Of a stretch of DNA of 64,000 nt, positions 43,050-51,616 are shown in pieces. Position numbers and translations under genes: made by a program. The stretch is from NCBI GenBank assembly GCA_041748075.1, contig JBGTDX010000022.1, positions 1 to 64,000 of the forward strand, written 5' to 3'. The notes beneath the pieces are model-generated. The model had not been told where the DNA came from. It did no database searches and worked only from the letters and a program-made list of their open reading frames with translations. The first letter of the stretch is position 1, and every line of letters begins with the position of its first letter. The stretch comes from JBGSYJ01 sp041748075. Lineage in GTDB: Bacteria; Acidobacteriota; Thermoanaerobaculia; Gp7-AA8.

Positions 43050-44603
43050 ATGAAACGAACGATCTTCATCACAGCATTGATCCTTCCCCTCGCACTCGCA
43101 TTCGGATGTGGAGGCCGCGAATCGGGCGCCGGCGGCGGGCGGGGAAACCCACAGCAGGATCTGGTGATCGCATTCGCCAGCAGCCCGACCAATCTCGATG
43201 CCCGTATCGGAAATGACAATGCCTCAGGACGGATTTTCGACCTGATCTACAGTGGCCTCATTGCCGTGACGAAACAGAACACCTACGCTCCCGATCTGGC
43301 GGAGCGATGGGAAACTCCGGACGATCGCACGCTGATCTTCCATCTGCGGCCGAACCTCAAGTTCCACGATGGACGTCCCCTGACCGCACAGGACGTCAAG
43401 TGGACGTACGACTCACTCATGGCCGAAGACTTCGCTTCGGGAAAGAAGTCGGGCTATGCGGCGGTCGCTTCCATCGAAGCGCCGGACGATCGTACGGTTA
43501 TCTTCCGTCTCAGCGAACCGAACGGAGGCATCCTCGCCAATCTCAATCTCGGCATCGTGCCTCGCGGTGCGGACGCTGAGGTCTACAAGACCCGGCCTAT
43601 CGGTGCAGGCCCGTACCGGGTCACCGAGTTCACCACAGACGAGCGTGTGGTCATGGAGTCCTTTGACGACTGGCACCTCGGTACGCCGAACATCAAACGG
43701 GTGATCGCGCGCATCGTCCCCGACGCCACGACGCGCGTACTCGAGCTGCGCCGCGGCTCGATCAATTTCGAGATCAACAACATCCCGTTCGATCAGGTGG
43801 CCGGGTTCGAGAACAACCCCGAGTTCAAGGTTCTCAAGGAACCGGGTGCCACGTACCAGTATCTCGCGTTCAACATGAGAGATCCGATTCTCGCCAAGAA
43901 GCCTGTACGCCAGGCGATTGCGCACGCGATCGATCGAGACCGCATCATCAACGACTTGCTCCTCGGGTACGGAACCAAGACCGAATCCATCTTCCCTCCA
44001 GGCCACTGGGCGCGCGCGGAGGGACTCCCCTCGTACGATTTCGATCCGGCCAGAGCGAAACAGCTACTCGATCAGGCAGGGCACCCCGATCCGGATGGTG
44101 ACGGCCCCCGGTCACGCTTCACACTCAGTTTCAAAACCTCTACCGATCCCGAAGCCAACCAGAGGGCACAGATCATTCAGCAGATGCTCAAGAACGTCGG
44201 AATCGACATGCAGATCCAGTCGAACGAGTTCGGGACCTTCTATGAGGACATTCAGAAGGGCAACTTCCAGATGTTTTCTCTCTCTCGAGGTGGAATCCCG
44301 GATCCTGATTTCTACCAGGTCATCTTCCACTCGGCCAGCGTTCCGCCCGAGGGACAGAACCGCGGGTACTACATCAACCCGCGTATGGATCAGCTGATCG
44401 AGCAGGGACGCTCCACCTTCGATCAGCCGAGGCGCAAGCAATTCTACGACGAGGCGCAGAGGATCCTGGCCGACGATATACCGTACATTTCGCTCTATCA
44501 CCAGACGAACATTGCCGTCATGCGTGACTATCTCGACGCATTCGAAATGTACCCCTCGGGCTTCCTGCTCTCGGTGCCGAATATGACGAGCAGCGCGGAG
44601 TAG
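43050..44603 (+). CDS. ABC-type peptide/solute-binding lipoprotein (SBP_bac_5)
   Basis: A 517-residue lipoprotein, signal LILPLALAFGCGG, lipid Cys21. DLVIAFASSPTNLDARIGND, FHLRPNLKFHDGRPLTAQDVKWTYDS and YINPRMDQLIEQGRSTFD place it in solute-binding family 5 (oligopeptide, dipeptide, nickel). CGAGGAG lies 5 bp before the ATG at 43050. The frame is open further upstream without a signal, so I did not extend it. No permease or ATPase genes adjoin it, so the transporter partner is elsewhere. Confidence 0.92.
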   Translation: MKRTIFITALILPLALAFGCGGRESGAGGGRGNPQQDLVIAFASSPTNLDARIGNDNASGRIFDLIYSGLIAVTKQNTYAPDLAERWETPDDRTLIFHLRPNLKFHDGRPLTAQDVKWTYDSLMAEDFASGKKSGYAAVASIEAPDDRTVIFRLSEPNGGILANLNLGIVPRGADAEVYKTRPIGAGPYRVTEFTTDERVVMESFDDWHLGTPNIKRVIARIVPDATTRVLELRRGSINFEINNIPFDQVAGFENNPEFKVLKEPGATYQYLAFNMRDPILAKKPVRQAIAHAIDRDRIINDLLLGYGTKTESIFPPGHWARAEGLPSYDFDPARAKQLLDQAGHPDPDGDGPRSRFTLSFKTSTDPEANQRAQIIQQMLKNVGIDMQIQSNEFGTFYEDIQKGNFQMFSLSRGGIPDPDFYQVIFHSASVPPEGQNRGYYINPRMDQLIEQGRSTFDQPRRKQFYDEAQRILADDIPYISLYHQTNIAVMRDYLDAFEMYPSGFLLSVPNMTSSAE

Positions 44604-44667
44604 CGCAGAGGTGGTCAGGAGCCGTCGCGGCGAGAAGAACATCTCACGCGCGAGTGCTGAACCATGT

Positions 44668-44745
44668 GTCATCCTGAGCGAAGCGAAGGATCTTCTCGAG
44701 TGGATCGTGCCTCGCAAGAAGATCCTTCGCTTCGCTCAGGATGAC
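44668..44745. repeat. HPERSEGS-type hairpin, copy 2
   Basis: A 26-29-bp inverted repeat with the same arm as at 37925-38004 (44668-44696 and 44717-44745) around a loop of about 20 bp of different sequence. It lies between the convergent SBP and glutamine synthetase genes and could end transcription from both sides, although no U-tract is present. Confidence 0.85.
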
Positions 44746-44774
44746 AAGTCCCTCAGGTCCCTCGGGAGGGAGGG

Positions 44775-44813
44775 CTCCTGACTCCTGACTTCTGTGTACT
44801 GTCTACTGTCTAC
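44775..44813. repeat. CTCCTGA and TACTGTC 7-bp tandem repeats
   Basis: Two different 7-bp units next to each other: CTCCTGA repeated about twice, then TACTGTC about two and a half times. They end 7 bp before the glutamine synthetase stop codon. Confidence 0.65.
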
Positions 44814-44819
44814 TTCCCC

Positions 44820-45833
44820 CTACTCCCCGCAGACCGTCTCGATCAGAATCGCACAGACTTCGTAGGGATCCATGTTCGCGGCGGGACGCCGGTCCTCGAA
44901 GTAACCCTTCTTCTGTGCTGCAGTAGCCATTGGAATGCGGACGGACGCACCGCGGTCGCTCACACCGTAGCGGAACTCGTGGATTGGCGCGGTCTCGTGC
45001 AACCCTGTCAGCCGTTCCTCGTTGTGGGCCCCATACACCTTGATGTGATCCTCGTGACGCTTTGCGAGCTTCTCCATCGCCGCCTCGATCACAGCAATGC
45101 CTCCGTCTTCGCGCATTGCCCTGGTACTGAAGTTCGTGTGGGCGCCCGCTCCATTCCAGTCTCCCTTGACAGGTTTCGGGTACAGCGTCGCGCTCACCAG
45201 ATACTCTTCGCCGATTCGGTACAGAAGCCAACGGGCGAGCCAGAGCTCGTCGGCCATCTCGAGCGGCGGAAGTGGTCCGATCTGAAACTCCCATTGTGCC
45301 GGCATCACCTCGGCATTGGTTCCGGCGATCTGGATGCCCGCACGGATGCAGGCCGCGGCATGAGCTTCGACGATCTCGCGTCCGAAGACTTCGTCGACGC
45401 CTACGCCGCAGTAGTAACCGCCCTGGGGCGCCGGGAATCCCTTGTCCGGCCACCCGAGGGGTTTGTTTCCGTCGAATAGAGTGTACTCCTGCTCTATGCC
45501 GAACCAGGTTTCGTGATCGGCGTACTTTTCAGAAATCTCGCGCAGCTGTGCGCGCTTGTTGCTCCAGTGCACCGTCTCGTCCGGATTCAATACTTCACAC
45601 AGTACGAGTATGTCGTCGTCGCGATGCAGAGGATCGGGCGCTATCCGCACCGGATTGAGCTTCAGATCGCTGAAGTGACCGGATGCCTGGTAGGTGCTCG
45701 AGCCGTCATAGCCCCACTCGGGAAGGTCGCTCAGCTTATGAACGGGACCGTCGATGATCTTGGTCTTCGAGCGGAGCTTCTGTGTCGGTTTCTGTCCATC
45801 GATCCAAATGTACTCCGCCGTAATCTTGGCCAA
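44820..45833 (-). CDS. glnII: Type II (eukaryotic-like) glutamine synthetase
   Basis: Makes glutamine from glutamate and ammonia. 337 residues, the GSII length (GSI is about 470). ITAEYIWIDG, LPEWGYDGSSTYQA, TWFGIEQEYTLF, QWEFQIGP and NGAGAHTNFST are GSII blocks with the metal-binding Glu residues. The start is TTG at 45833, preceded by GGAGG at 6 bp; the upstream extension is Arg/Ser-rich and lacks family similarity. GSII is uncommon in bacteria, so old transfer is possible, but base composition here does not stand out. Confidence 0.93.
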   Translation of the reverse strand: MAKITAEYIWIDGQKPTQKLRSKTKIIDGPVHKLSDLPEWGYDGSSTYQASGHFSDLKLNPVRIAPDPLHRDDDILVLCEVLNPDETVHWSNKRAQLREISEKYADHETWFGIEQEYTLFDGNKPLGWPDKGFPAPQGGYYCGVGVDEVFGREIVEAHAAACIRAGIQIAGTNAEVMPAQWEFQIGPLPPLEMADELWLARWLLYRIGEEYLVSATLYPKPVKGDWNGAGAHTNFSTRAMREDGGIAVIEAAMEKLAKRHEDHIKVYGAHNEERLTGLHETAPIHEFRYGVSDRGASVRIPMATAAQKKGYFEDRRPAANMDPYEVCAILIETVCGE

Positions 45834-45920
45834 GTGATGCCTCCGGGAACTGCAGAATGATGAGTGTGAGAGTGAGCGGGAAAGCGTTGCCTCAAGATAG
45901 CAAACCGGAGCCCGCCGGCG

Positions 45921-45935
45921 AAAGATGAAAGATGA
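45921..45935. repeat. Short GATGAAA repeat
   Basis: Two copies of the GATGAAA unit seen at 31.4 and 32.0 kb, here without a second arm, between the diguanylate cyclase and glutamine synthetase genes. Confidence 0.55.
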
Positions 45936-45972
45936 CCTTCCGAAGGCTGCGAACACTTCGGATCGCCTTCGC

Positions 45973-47109
45973 TCAGCTTGCTCCGAAGAAGCCCGAAGCG
46001 GCCTGGGCAGTGCCCGCGACCACGACACGGTTATTGCCCCGGTTCTTGGCCTCATACATGGCTGCATCGGCGCGCCTGAGCAAGTCGTTCTTCTCGATCT
46101 CCAGAGAGCGCGATCGCCCGGGAGGATAGTGAGCCACTCCGATCGAGGCCGTCAGCCAGCTCTTGAGATGCCGAGCCGGCATTCCGAAACCATAGGCGTG
46201 CTCGAGAAACACGTTCTGTTCGATGGCTTTCCGGATTTGCTCGGCCACCTCAATGCCGCCTTCCTCAGAGGTTTCCGGGAGAATGATGACGAACTCGTCT
46301 CCGCCGTAGCGCGACACGGTGGCTGACTCATGCGAGACCACACGGCTGAGCAGAAACCCGGTCTCGCGCAGCACCTGGCTGCCCGCCAGGTGGCCGTGCG
46401 AGTCGTTGATCTTCTTGAAGTCATCCAGATCCATGAAGAGCAGGACGCAGCCTTGCGCACTGGCGTCGGCCTCGAGCATCGTTTCGCTGAGCCTGACATG
46501 GAACCAGCGGTCGTTGTAGAGACCGGTGAGGTCGTCCTTCTTCGCGAGCTCCTGCGCTCTTTTTGCTTCGAGCGCATTCAACAGAGTGAACGACGTATAG
46601 CCGGCGAAGATCTCCAGCAGCGCCATGTCCCGCTCGGTGAAGGGCTGCCCGTCCATCCCGTTGATCAGTTCGAGCACCCCGCAGACGTTCTTGCCGATGT
46701 AGATGGGCACGCAGACAATCGATTCGGACTTGTGGCCGGTCGACTCGTCGAACTTCGAGAAGAAAAACTGGTCCGTACTCACGTTGGCCGACAGGTATGG
46801 CAATCCCGTCTGATAAACCCGGCCAGCGATTCCGTTCGCTGCCGACAACGTCTTTCCGATCAGGCCCTCGCTCGCGGAGCCGAAGGCGGCGATGAACGAC
46901 AGAAGGTTTTTCTCTCTATCGGCAACCTTGTGCGCTGGATGATCCAGGAGAATGGAGCCCGACTCCGAAGGCACGAACTCGAACGCCTTCTGCAGGACCT
47001 GACGCAGCAGGACGTCGAGATCAAACTCGCTGCGAAGCGTAAAGCCCGACTTGTGACGCTCGAGAAAGGGCTCGAGGTCACGAATCTGAAGCGAATGAAA
47101 CTGGATCAT
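45973..47109 (-). CDS. GAF-GGDEF diguanylate cyclase
   Basis: About 378 residues. A GAF domain (about 20-190: DLDVLLRQVLQKAFEFVPSESGSILL ... SIVCVPIYIGKNVCGVLELIN) is followed by a GGDEF domain with an intact active site (SRYGGDEFVIILPET) and DDLTGLYNDRWFH. It should make cyclic di-GMP in response to a GAF ligand or partner. The ATG at 47109 begins MIQFHSLQ; a TATAAT-like box lies about 35 bp upstream on the minus strand, which argues against the far longer open frame (to 48021) that overlaps the SLC13 gene. Confidence 0.88.
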   Translation of the reverse strand: MIQFHSLQIRDLEPFLERHKSGFTLRSEFDLDVLLRQVLQKAFEFVPSESGSILLDHPAHKVADREKNLLSFIAAFGSASEGLIGKTLSAANGIAGRVYQTGLPYLSANVSTDQFFFSKFDESTGHKSESIVCVPIYIGKNVCGVLELINGMDGQPFTERDMALLEIFAGYTSFTLLNALEAKRAQELAKKDDLTGLYNDRWFHVRLSETMLEADASAQGCVLLFMDLDDFKKINDSHGHLAGSQVLRETGFLLSRVVSHESATVSRYGGDEFVIILPETSEEGGIEVAEQIRKAIEQNVFLEHAYGFGMPARHLKSWLTASIGVAHYPPGRSRSLEIEKNDLLRRADAAMYEAKNRGNNRVVVAGTAQAASGFFGAS

Positions 47110-47225
47110 CAGGTGCGTCCGCGCTGAAGGTTGTAAAAATGCCATTATAAGCGGTTCGAGTGTCATTGCGGTGCGAAAAACCCTCCAACTAATAACAGTT
47201 CTCGAATGACTCGACACGGCCCACG

Positions 47226-48701
47226 CTATCGCAGACCAAAAATGAAATCCCCGACAGTGAAGACCAGAATCAGGATCAGGATCGAGAACATGACGTTCAG
47301 ATAGACTCCCGCTCGCGCCATCTGCGGAACCGACAGGCGGCCACTTCCGTAGATGATGGCGTTCGGCGGTGTAGCCACAGGCATCATGAACGCGCAACTT
47401 GCCCCCAGCACAGCGGGAATGGCCAGCAGCAGAGGATTGATGCTCATCCCGGTCGCGATCGCGGCGATGACCGGAAGAAAAGTTGCCGCCGTCGCCGTAT
47501 TGCTGGTCAGTTCGGTCAGGAAGATGACCACCACCGTCAGTGCGAGAGCGACGAGCGGCACTGGCCATTCCTCCAGCGCACCCAGCCTGCTCCCGAGCCA
47601 CACCGCCAGGCCCGTCTTCTGAATCGAGTCCGCCAGCGCGAGCCCCCCACCGAATAGAAGCAGCACCGACCAGGGAAGACGTTCGATGTCCTTCCACTCG
47701 AGACCGAAGCGTCTCCAGCTCCCGTCCACCGGAATCACGAACATCGCGAAGCCGCCTGCCATCGCGATCGTTGTGTCGTTGAGGCCCGGAACGTACGGAT
47801 CGAGCAAGGGCCGGATGACCCATAGAAGCGCTGTCACCGCTGTGATCGTCGCCACGATGGTCTCGTCGCGGCGGCGCCTTCCGAGTTGCGCGAGCTCCCG
47901 CGCGATGACTTCCGCGCCGGAAGCAAACGCGCTCCCCTTCAGGGGATGGAGAAACCGGGTCAGAATCAGCCATGTGAGGGGGAGCGAGACGAGAACCAGC
48001 GGAACGCCGAGGAGCATCCATTGACCAAATCCGATCTCGACGCCATACGTCTCATTCATGAACCCGGCAAGCAGCGCGTTCGGCGGAGTTCCGATCAACG
48101 TACCGAGCCCTCCGATACTCGCGGCGTAAGCAAGACCCAGCAACAGCGCAACCGAGAAGTTGCGCTCCTCTTCCGGATCCCCGCCCTCTTCCGCGCAGAG
48201 GGCGATGATCGACGTGGCCATCGGAAGCATCATCAGCACCGCGGCCGTATTGCTGATCCACATGCTGAGAAACGCGGTCGCTGCCATGAATCCGCCGATC
48301 AGCCGTGCCGATCCCGTTCCCGAATGAGCGACGATGTTCAAGGCCAGTCGCCTGTGCAGCCCGCAGCGCTCGAGCGCGAGCGCAATCATGAATCCTCCCA
48401 TGAAGAGAAAGATCACGGGGTTCGCGTACGGAGCTGTTGCCGCAGCGACGTCCTGAATGCGCATGAGCGGCAATAGAACGATCGGAAGAAGCGCCGTCAC
48501 GGGGATCGGCACGGCCTCGGTGATCCACAGGATCGCCATCAACAACGCCATCGCGGCTGTCCGCCAGGCCGCAACCGACATTCCCTCGGGCGCCGGGACG
48601 ACGAGCAGGATCAGGAACCCGGCTGGTCCGAAAATCAGCCCGGCCCTTTGCCGGAGAGAGCTTCCGGCCGGGTCGTCGGAATCTCCGGTCGCTTTGCCCA
48701 T
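47226..48701 (-). CDS. SLC13/DASS-family anion:Na+ symporter
   Basis: 491 residues, about 11-12 helices. WITEAVPIPVTALLPIVLLPLM is the first scissor-helix block, SNTAAVLMMLPMA the first SNT motif and LTSNTATAATFLPV the second, as in dicarboxylate/sulfate transporters of the SLC13 family. Substrate is probably a C4-dicarboxylate or sulfate; neighbours give no hint. Divergent from the SRPBCC gene. Confidence 0.9.
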   Translation of the reverse strand: MGKATGDSDDPAGSSLRQRAGLIFGPAGFLILLVVPAPEGMSVAAWRTAAMALLMAILWITEAVPIPVTALLPIVLLPLMRIQDVAAATAPYANPVIFLFMGGFMIALALERCGLHRRLALNIVAHSGTGSARLIGGFMAATAFLSMWISNTAAVLMMLPMATSIIALCAEEGGDPEEERNFSVALLLGLAYAASIGGLGTLIGTPPNALLAGFMNETYGVEIGFGQWMLLGVPLVLVSLPLTWLILTRFLHPLKGSAFASGAEVIARELAQLGRRRRDETIVATITAVTALLWVIRPLLDPYVPGLNDTTIAMAGGFAMFVIPVDGSWRRFGLEWKDIERLPWSVLLLFGGGLALADSIQKTGLAVWLGSRLGALEEWPVPLVALALTVVVIFLTELTSNTATAATFLPVIAAIATGMSINPLLLAIPAVLGASCAFMMPVATPPNAIIYGSGRLSVPQMARAGVYLNVMFSILILILVFTVGDFIFGLR

Positions 48702-48801
48702 CGCGGAGCATCATAGCGAACCGGCGTTGAATCGACGCGGTTCCTGCCGCATGATAGGAATCGGAGCGCGCCCCGGGCCGAACGGCGACTCGAACACATT
48801 G

Positions 48802-49311
48802 ATGAACATTCGCAACATTCATGAGCGCGTTCTCGACGCACCCCTCGAGTCCGTCGGCGCGCTGATCGACAGCCTTGCTTCCGAAGACGACCGGCTCTGG
48901 CCGAAAGACCGCTGGCCGGCCATGAGAATGAATCGTCCGCTCGCGGTCGGCGCGCAGGGTGGCCATGGCCCGATCCGATACACCGTGGAAGCGTACGCCG
49001 CGGCAGAGAGCGTTCGCTTTCGATTCACTGCCCCACGCGGTTTCGACGGCACGCACGGTCTGTATCTGGAGGTGCTCCCGACCGGCGGCGTGCGATTACG
49101 ACACAGTCTGTTGATGCAGGCTCAGGGCTTGGCACGCGTCACCTGGCCGCTTCTGTTCCGTCCGCTGCACGACGCGCTGATCGAAGATGCATTCGACCGC
49201 GCCGAACGGAGTCTCGGGCTTCCCTCCCGCGAGCGACGATGGCCTGTCAAAGTGCGCGTTTTACGCTGGATTCTCAAACGGACATCAAGGCGGAGAAGCC
49301 GCGAGTCGTGA
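48802..49311 (+). CDS. SRPBCC (START-like) family protein
   Basis: 170 residues from the ATG at 48802 (an ATG at 48751 would add 17 residues). NIHERVLDAPLESVGALIDSLAS is the usual start of an SRPBCC/polyketide-cyclase fold; hydrophobic cavity strands follow (PIRYTVEAYAAAESVRFRF, GVRLRHSLLM). Cytoplasmic; ligand unknown. Confidence 0.72.
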   Translation: MNIRNIHERVLDAPLESVGALIDSLASEDDRLWPKDRWPAMRMNRPLAVGAQGGHGPIRYTVEAYAAAESVRFRFTAPRGFDGTHGLYLEVLPTGGVRLRHSLLMQAQGLARVTWPLLFRPLHDALIEDAFDRAERSLGLPSRERRWPVKVRVLRWILKRTSRRRSRES

Positions 49312-49472
49312 TGCGCGTTATCCTGCCTGCCATGACTCTTTCCCGACCATTCGCTTTGCTGCTCGCTCCCCTTTCGCTCCTGGGCTGCATGACTCCGGCT
49401 GATCGCGCTCGAGACCGGCGTCGCGAGTGGGCCGGAGTTCCTCCTCGTCCACGCAGCTCGTCAAAGAGATCT

Positions 49473-50222
49473 TCAGGTCACCTGCTCCACCCCCTCCGGG
49501 GCGGCATCTGCGAGCTCCTGCATGCGCTCGCGTGCCGAGACGGCTTTCCGAGGCTCACCAGCGCGGGTATGGAGGTTCTGAAGATTTGCGAGCACACGGA
49601 TGAGCGTCTGTCGTTCGGTCCACCCTCGCAACATCTCGCTCTCGAGCCTCATCTGGCCACCGCTGAGCTCCTGAAGCAGGATGTCGAGCTCCTGAAGCGT
49701 TCGCGTCTCGCCATGACTGAACGGATCAACGTAGACCTCGTTGAGCTCGAACTGCACTTTGACGATGTAGTGCCCGGGAAGCCCGACCCCAGCGGCATTC
49801 AACCCGACGCGATGAGCCACATGGAGAAAGATGATCGACAGCGCAATGGGCATGCCCTTTTTCCGATCGATCACCTCGTTGAGATAGGCATTACGGACAT
49901 CGTAATAATGCTCCCGATCTCCATGGAAGCCGTCGACATCGAACATCTCCGCCTGCAGGTGCCCCAGTACGAAAATGCCGGGCTCGCCGGGCGTGCAGCG
50001 CTGGATGACGCGCGTTGCGAGCGCATCCAGCTCCGCGAGATAGCGACCCGCATCGAGAGACGGGTACTCCTCGAGGGCAATCAGCAGCGCTCCCCGCGCC
50101 AGGTCGTCGCGAAGAATCGGCTTCGCCGCGAACTCCCGGAACTGCCGCCGTGCCTCGGCAGGATGAACGTAGAGAGGCACGGGGGTCATCGAGTCTGAGG
50201 ATACCGCACTAATCCCTTTCAC
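49473..50222 (-). CDS. SirB1-like transglutaminase-superfamily protein
   Basis: 249 residues. LARGALLIALEEYPSLDAGRYLAELDALA followed by YYDVRNAYLNEVIDRKKGMPIALSIIFLHVAHRVGLNAAGVGLPGH is the SirB1 N-terminal domain (transglutaminase-like core). The C-terminal part (about 190-245) looks like a TPR pair. Role unknown; homologues occur next to methyltransferases or RNA genes. Start not certain: a second Met follows at residue 12. Confidence 0.85.
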   Translation of the reverse strand: MKGISAVSSDSMTPVPLYVHPAEARRQFREFAAKPILRDDLARGALLIALEEYPSLDAGRYLAELDALATRVIQRCTPGEPGIFVLGHLQAEMFDVDGFHGDREHYYDVRNAYLNEVIDRKKGMPIALSIIFLHVAHRVGLNAAGVGLPGHYIVKVQFELNEVYVDPFSHGETRTLQELDILLQELSGGQMRLESEMLRGWTERQTLIRVLANLQNLHTRAGEPRKAVSARERMQELADAAPEGVEQVT

Positions 50223-50285
50223 GCCGCGTTCGCCCGTGGGGAATGCATGCTTCTCTGCCTTGTTGCGTCGTGGTAAAACCTCCCC

Positions 50286-51491
50286 ATGAATGAAAGCGAT
50301 CTACCGTCCCACCCGGTTCCCGTCACCGGTCTGAAATTTGACGAGCTCGGCTTGAGTGAGCCAATCCTTCGAAGTGTTGCAGAACTGGGCTTCGAGCATC
50401 CCACGCCGATTCAGGCAGCCCTGATCCCTCTCGCGCTCGGAGGCAAAGACCTCATCGGCCTGGCGCAGACAGGCTCGGGCAAGACCGCCGCCTTCGTGCT
50501 GCCCATCGCCCAGCACCTGACTCACGGAAAGGGCGTGCGTGGACTCATCCTCTCGCCCACTCGGGAGATCGCTCTCCAGACGAAAGCGTTTCTCGATCTC
50601 TTCGGACGCGATCACCAGCTCAGCACCGTCTGTCTGATCGGCGGGGTGAAGATGCAGCCGCAGATCGACGACCTGAAAAACAAGCCCGACATCGTCGTCG
50701 CTACTCCCGGAAGACTTCTCGATCACATGCAGCGCAGGAACGTGCGGCTCGACAAGATTGAGAAACTCGTTCTCGACGAAGCCGACCACATGCTCGACCT
50801 CGGCTTTCTCCCACAGATTCAGGCAGTGCTCAAGGAAGTTCCCTCAGAGCGCCAGACGATGATGTTCTCGGCGACGATGCCTCCTGCAATCGAACGGCTT
50901 GCCCAGCAGTTCATGAAAGATCCGAAACGGATCGACATCCTTCCGGAGGGCGGCGCGGCGGAGGGAATCAGCCACAGGCTGTACCTGGTGATGCCCGAGA
51001 ATAAGCGTCCGTTGCTCCTGGCACTCCTGCAGCAGGAGCTGGGAAGCACGCTCGTCTTTGCCCGCAAGCGGAGCGACGCCGAGTGGCTCTCGAGCATCCT
51101 CGAGAGGCAGGGACATCCGGTTGTGCGCATTCACTCGGATCGCACGCAGTCGCAGCGGGTCAAAGCACTCGATCAGTTCCGCAAGGGTGAGCACCGTATC
51201 CTGGTGGCAACCGACATCGCCGGACGCGGTATCGACGTTCCAGGCATCACGCACGTGGTGAACTTCGACATCCCGGAGACGGTCGAAGATTACATCCATC
51301 GCGCCGGCCGCACCGCGCGGGCGAATGAGCTGGGAATCGTGTCGACCATCGCAACGTGGCTCGAGACCTCGATGGTCAAGCAGATCGAACAGAAGCTCGG
51401 CCAGGAAATCCCGCGCTGTACCATTCCCGGTGTAGCGGCGTACGTGGAGTCGAAGTCGAAGGGGGCGGCGCGCACGCGACGGTTCCGGTAG
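50286..51491 (+). CDS. DEAD-box RNA helicase, RhlE-type
   Basis: 401 residues, the two-lobe core only. GFEHPTPIQAALIPLALGGKDLIGLAQTGSGKTAAF (Q motif and motif I), LVLDEADHMLDLGF (DEAD), FSATMP (SAT-like), ATDIAGRGIDVPGITHVVNFD and YIHRAGRTAR (motifs V and VI) are all intact. No C-terminal RNA-binding extension, so it is a short RhlE-like enzyme for ribosome assembly or RNA turnover. Ends at a hairpin of 7-bp repeats. Confidence 0.95.
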   Translation: MNESDLPSHPVPVTGLKFDELGLSEPILRSVAELGFEHPTPIQAALIPLALGGKDLIGLAQTGSGKTAAFVLPIAQHLTHGKGVRGLILSPTREIALQTKAFLDLFGRDHQLSTVCLIGGVKMQPQIDDLKNKPDIVVATPGRLLDHMQRRNVRLDKIEKLVLDEADHMLDLGFLPQIQAVLKEVPSERQTMMFSATMPPAIERLAQQFMKDPKRIDILPEGGAAEGISHRLYLVMPENKRPLLLALLQQELGSTLVFARKRSDAEWLSSILERQGHPVVRIHSDRTQSQRVKALDQFRKGEHRILVATDIAGRGIDVPGITHVVNFDIPETVEDYIHRAGRTARANELGIVSTIATWLETSMVKQIEQKLGQEIPRCTIPGVAAYVESKSKGAARTRRFR

Positions 51492-51510
51492 CCCCTCCCG
51501 CCCGCCCGGG

Positions 51511-51616
51511 TTGTGAGTTCTGAGTTGCGAGTTGTGAGTTCCCTTCTCCCCGACTTCGCGGGGAGAGGGAGAGCCCGAACTGCTCAACTCTCCACTCACA
51601 ACTCAGAACTCACGAC
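51511..51616. repeat. Nested hairpin: 7-bp repeats around a CTCTCCCC palindrome
   Basis: The left arm (51511-51540) is GTTGTGA GTTCTGA GTTGCGA GTTGTGA GTT, strict period 7; the right arm (about 51584-51616) has the inverted units CTCACAA CTCAGAA CTCACGA. Between them lies the palindrome at 51541-51569, which is also found at 62776-62803. The right arm provides the last codons of the CNB-DUF1003 gene. It sits between two convergent genes. Confidence 0.82.
51541..51569. repeat. CCCTCTCCCC palindrome, copy 1
   Basis: The stem CCCTTCTCCCC / GGGGAGAGGG encloses GACTTCGC. Reverse-complemented, it equals the element at 62776-62803 apart from one extra base. Probably a dispersed palindromic repeat. 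Confidence 0.75.

Noticed and set aside
45973..48021. A 682-codon minus frame that would join the diguanylate cyclase to sequence within the SLC13 gene
   Set aside because: The first 300 codons overlap the transporter in another frame and are Arg/Gly/Ser-rich. The GAF-GGDEF protein starts at 47109.
49311..49500. A lipoprotein-like leader (LLLAPLSLLGC) in plus frame, coupled to the SRPBCC stop codon by TGATG
   Set aside because: After about 40 residues the frame runs antisense through the SirB1-like gene and stops looking like protein. It may be the remains of a lost lipoprotein, but nothing beyond the leader supports a gene.
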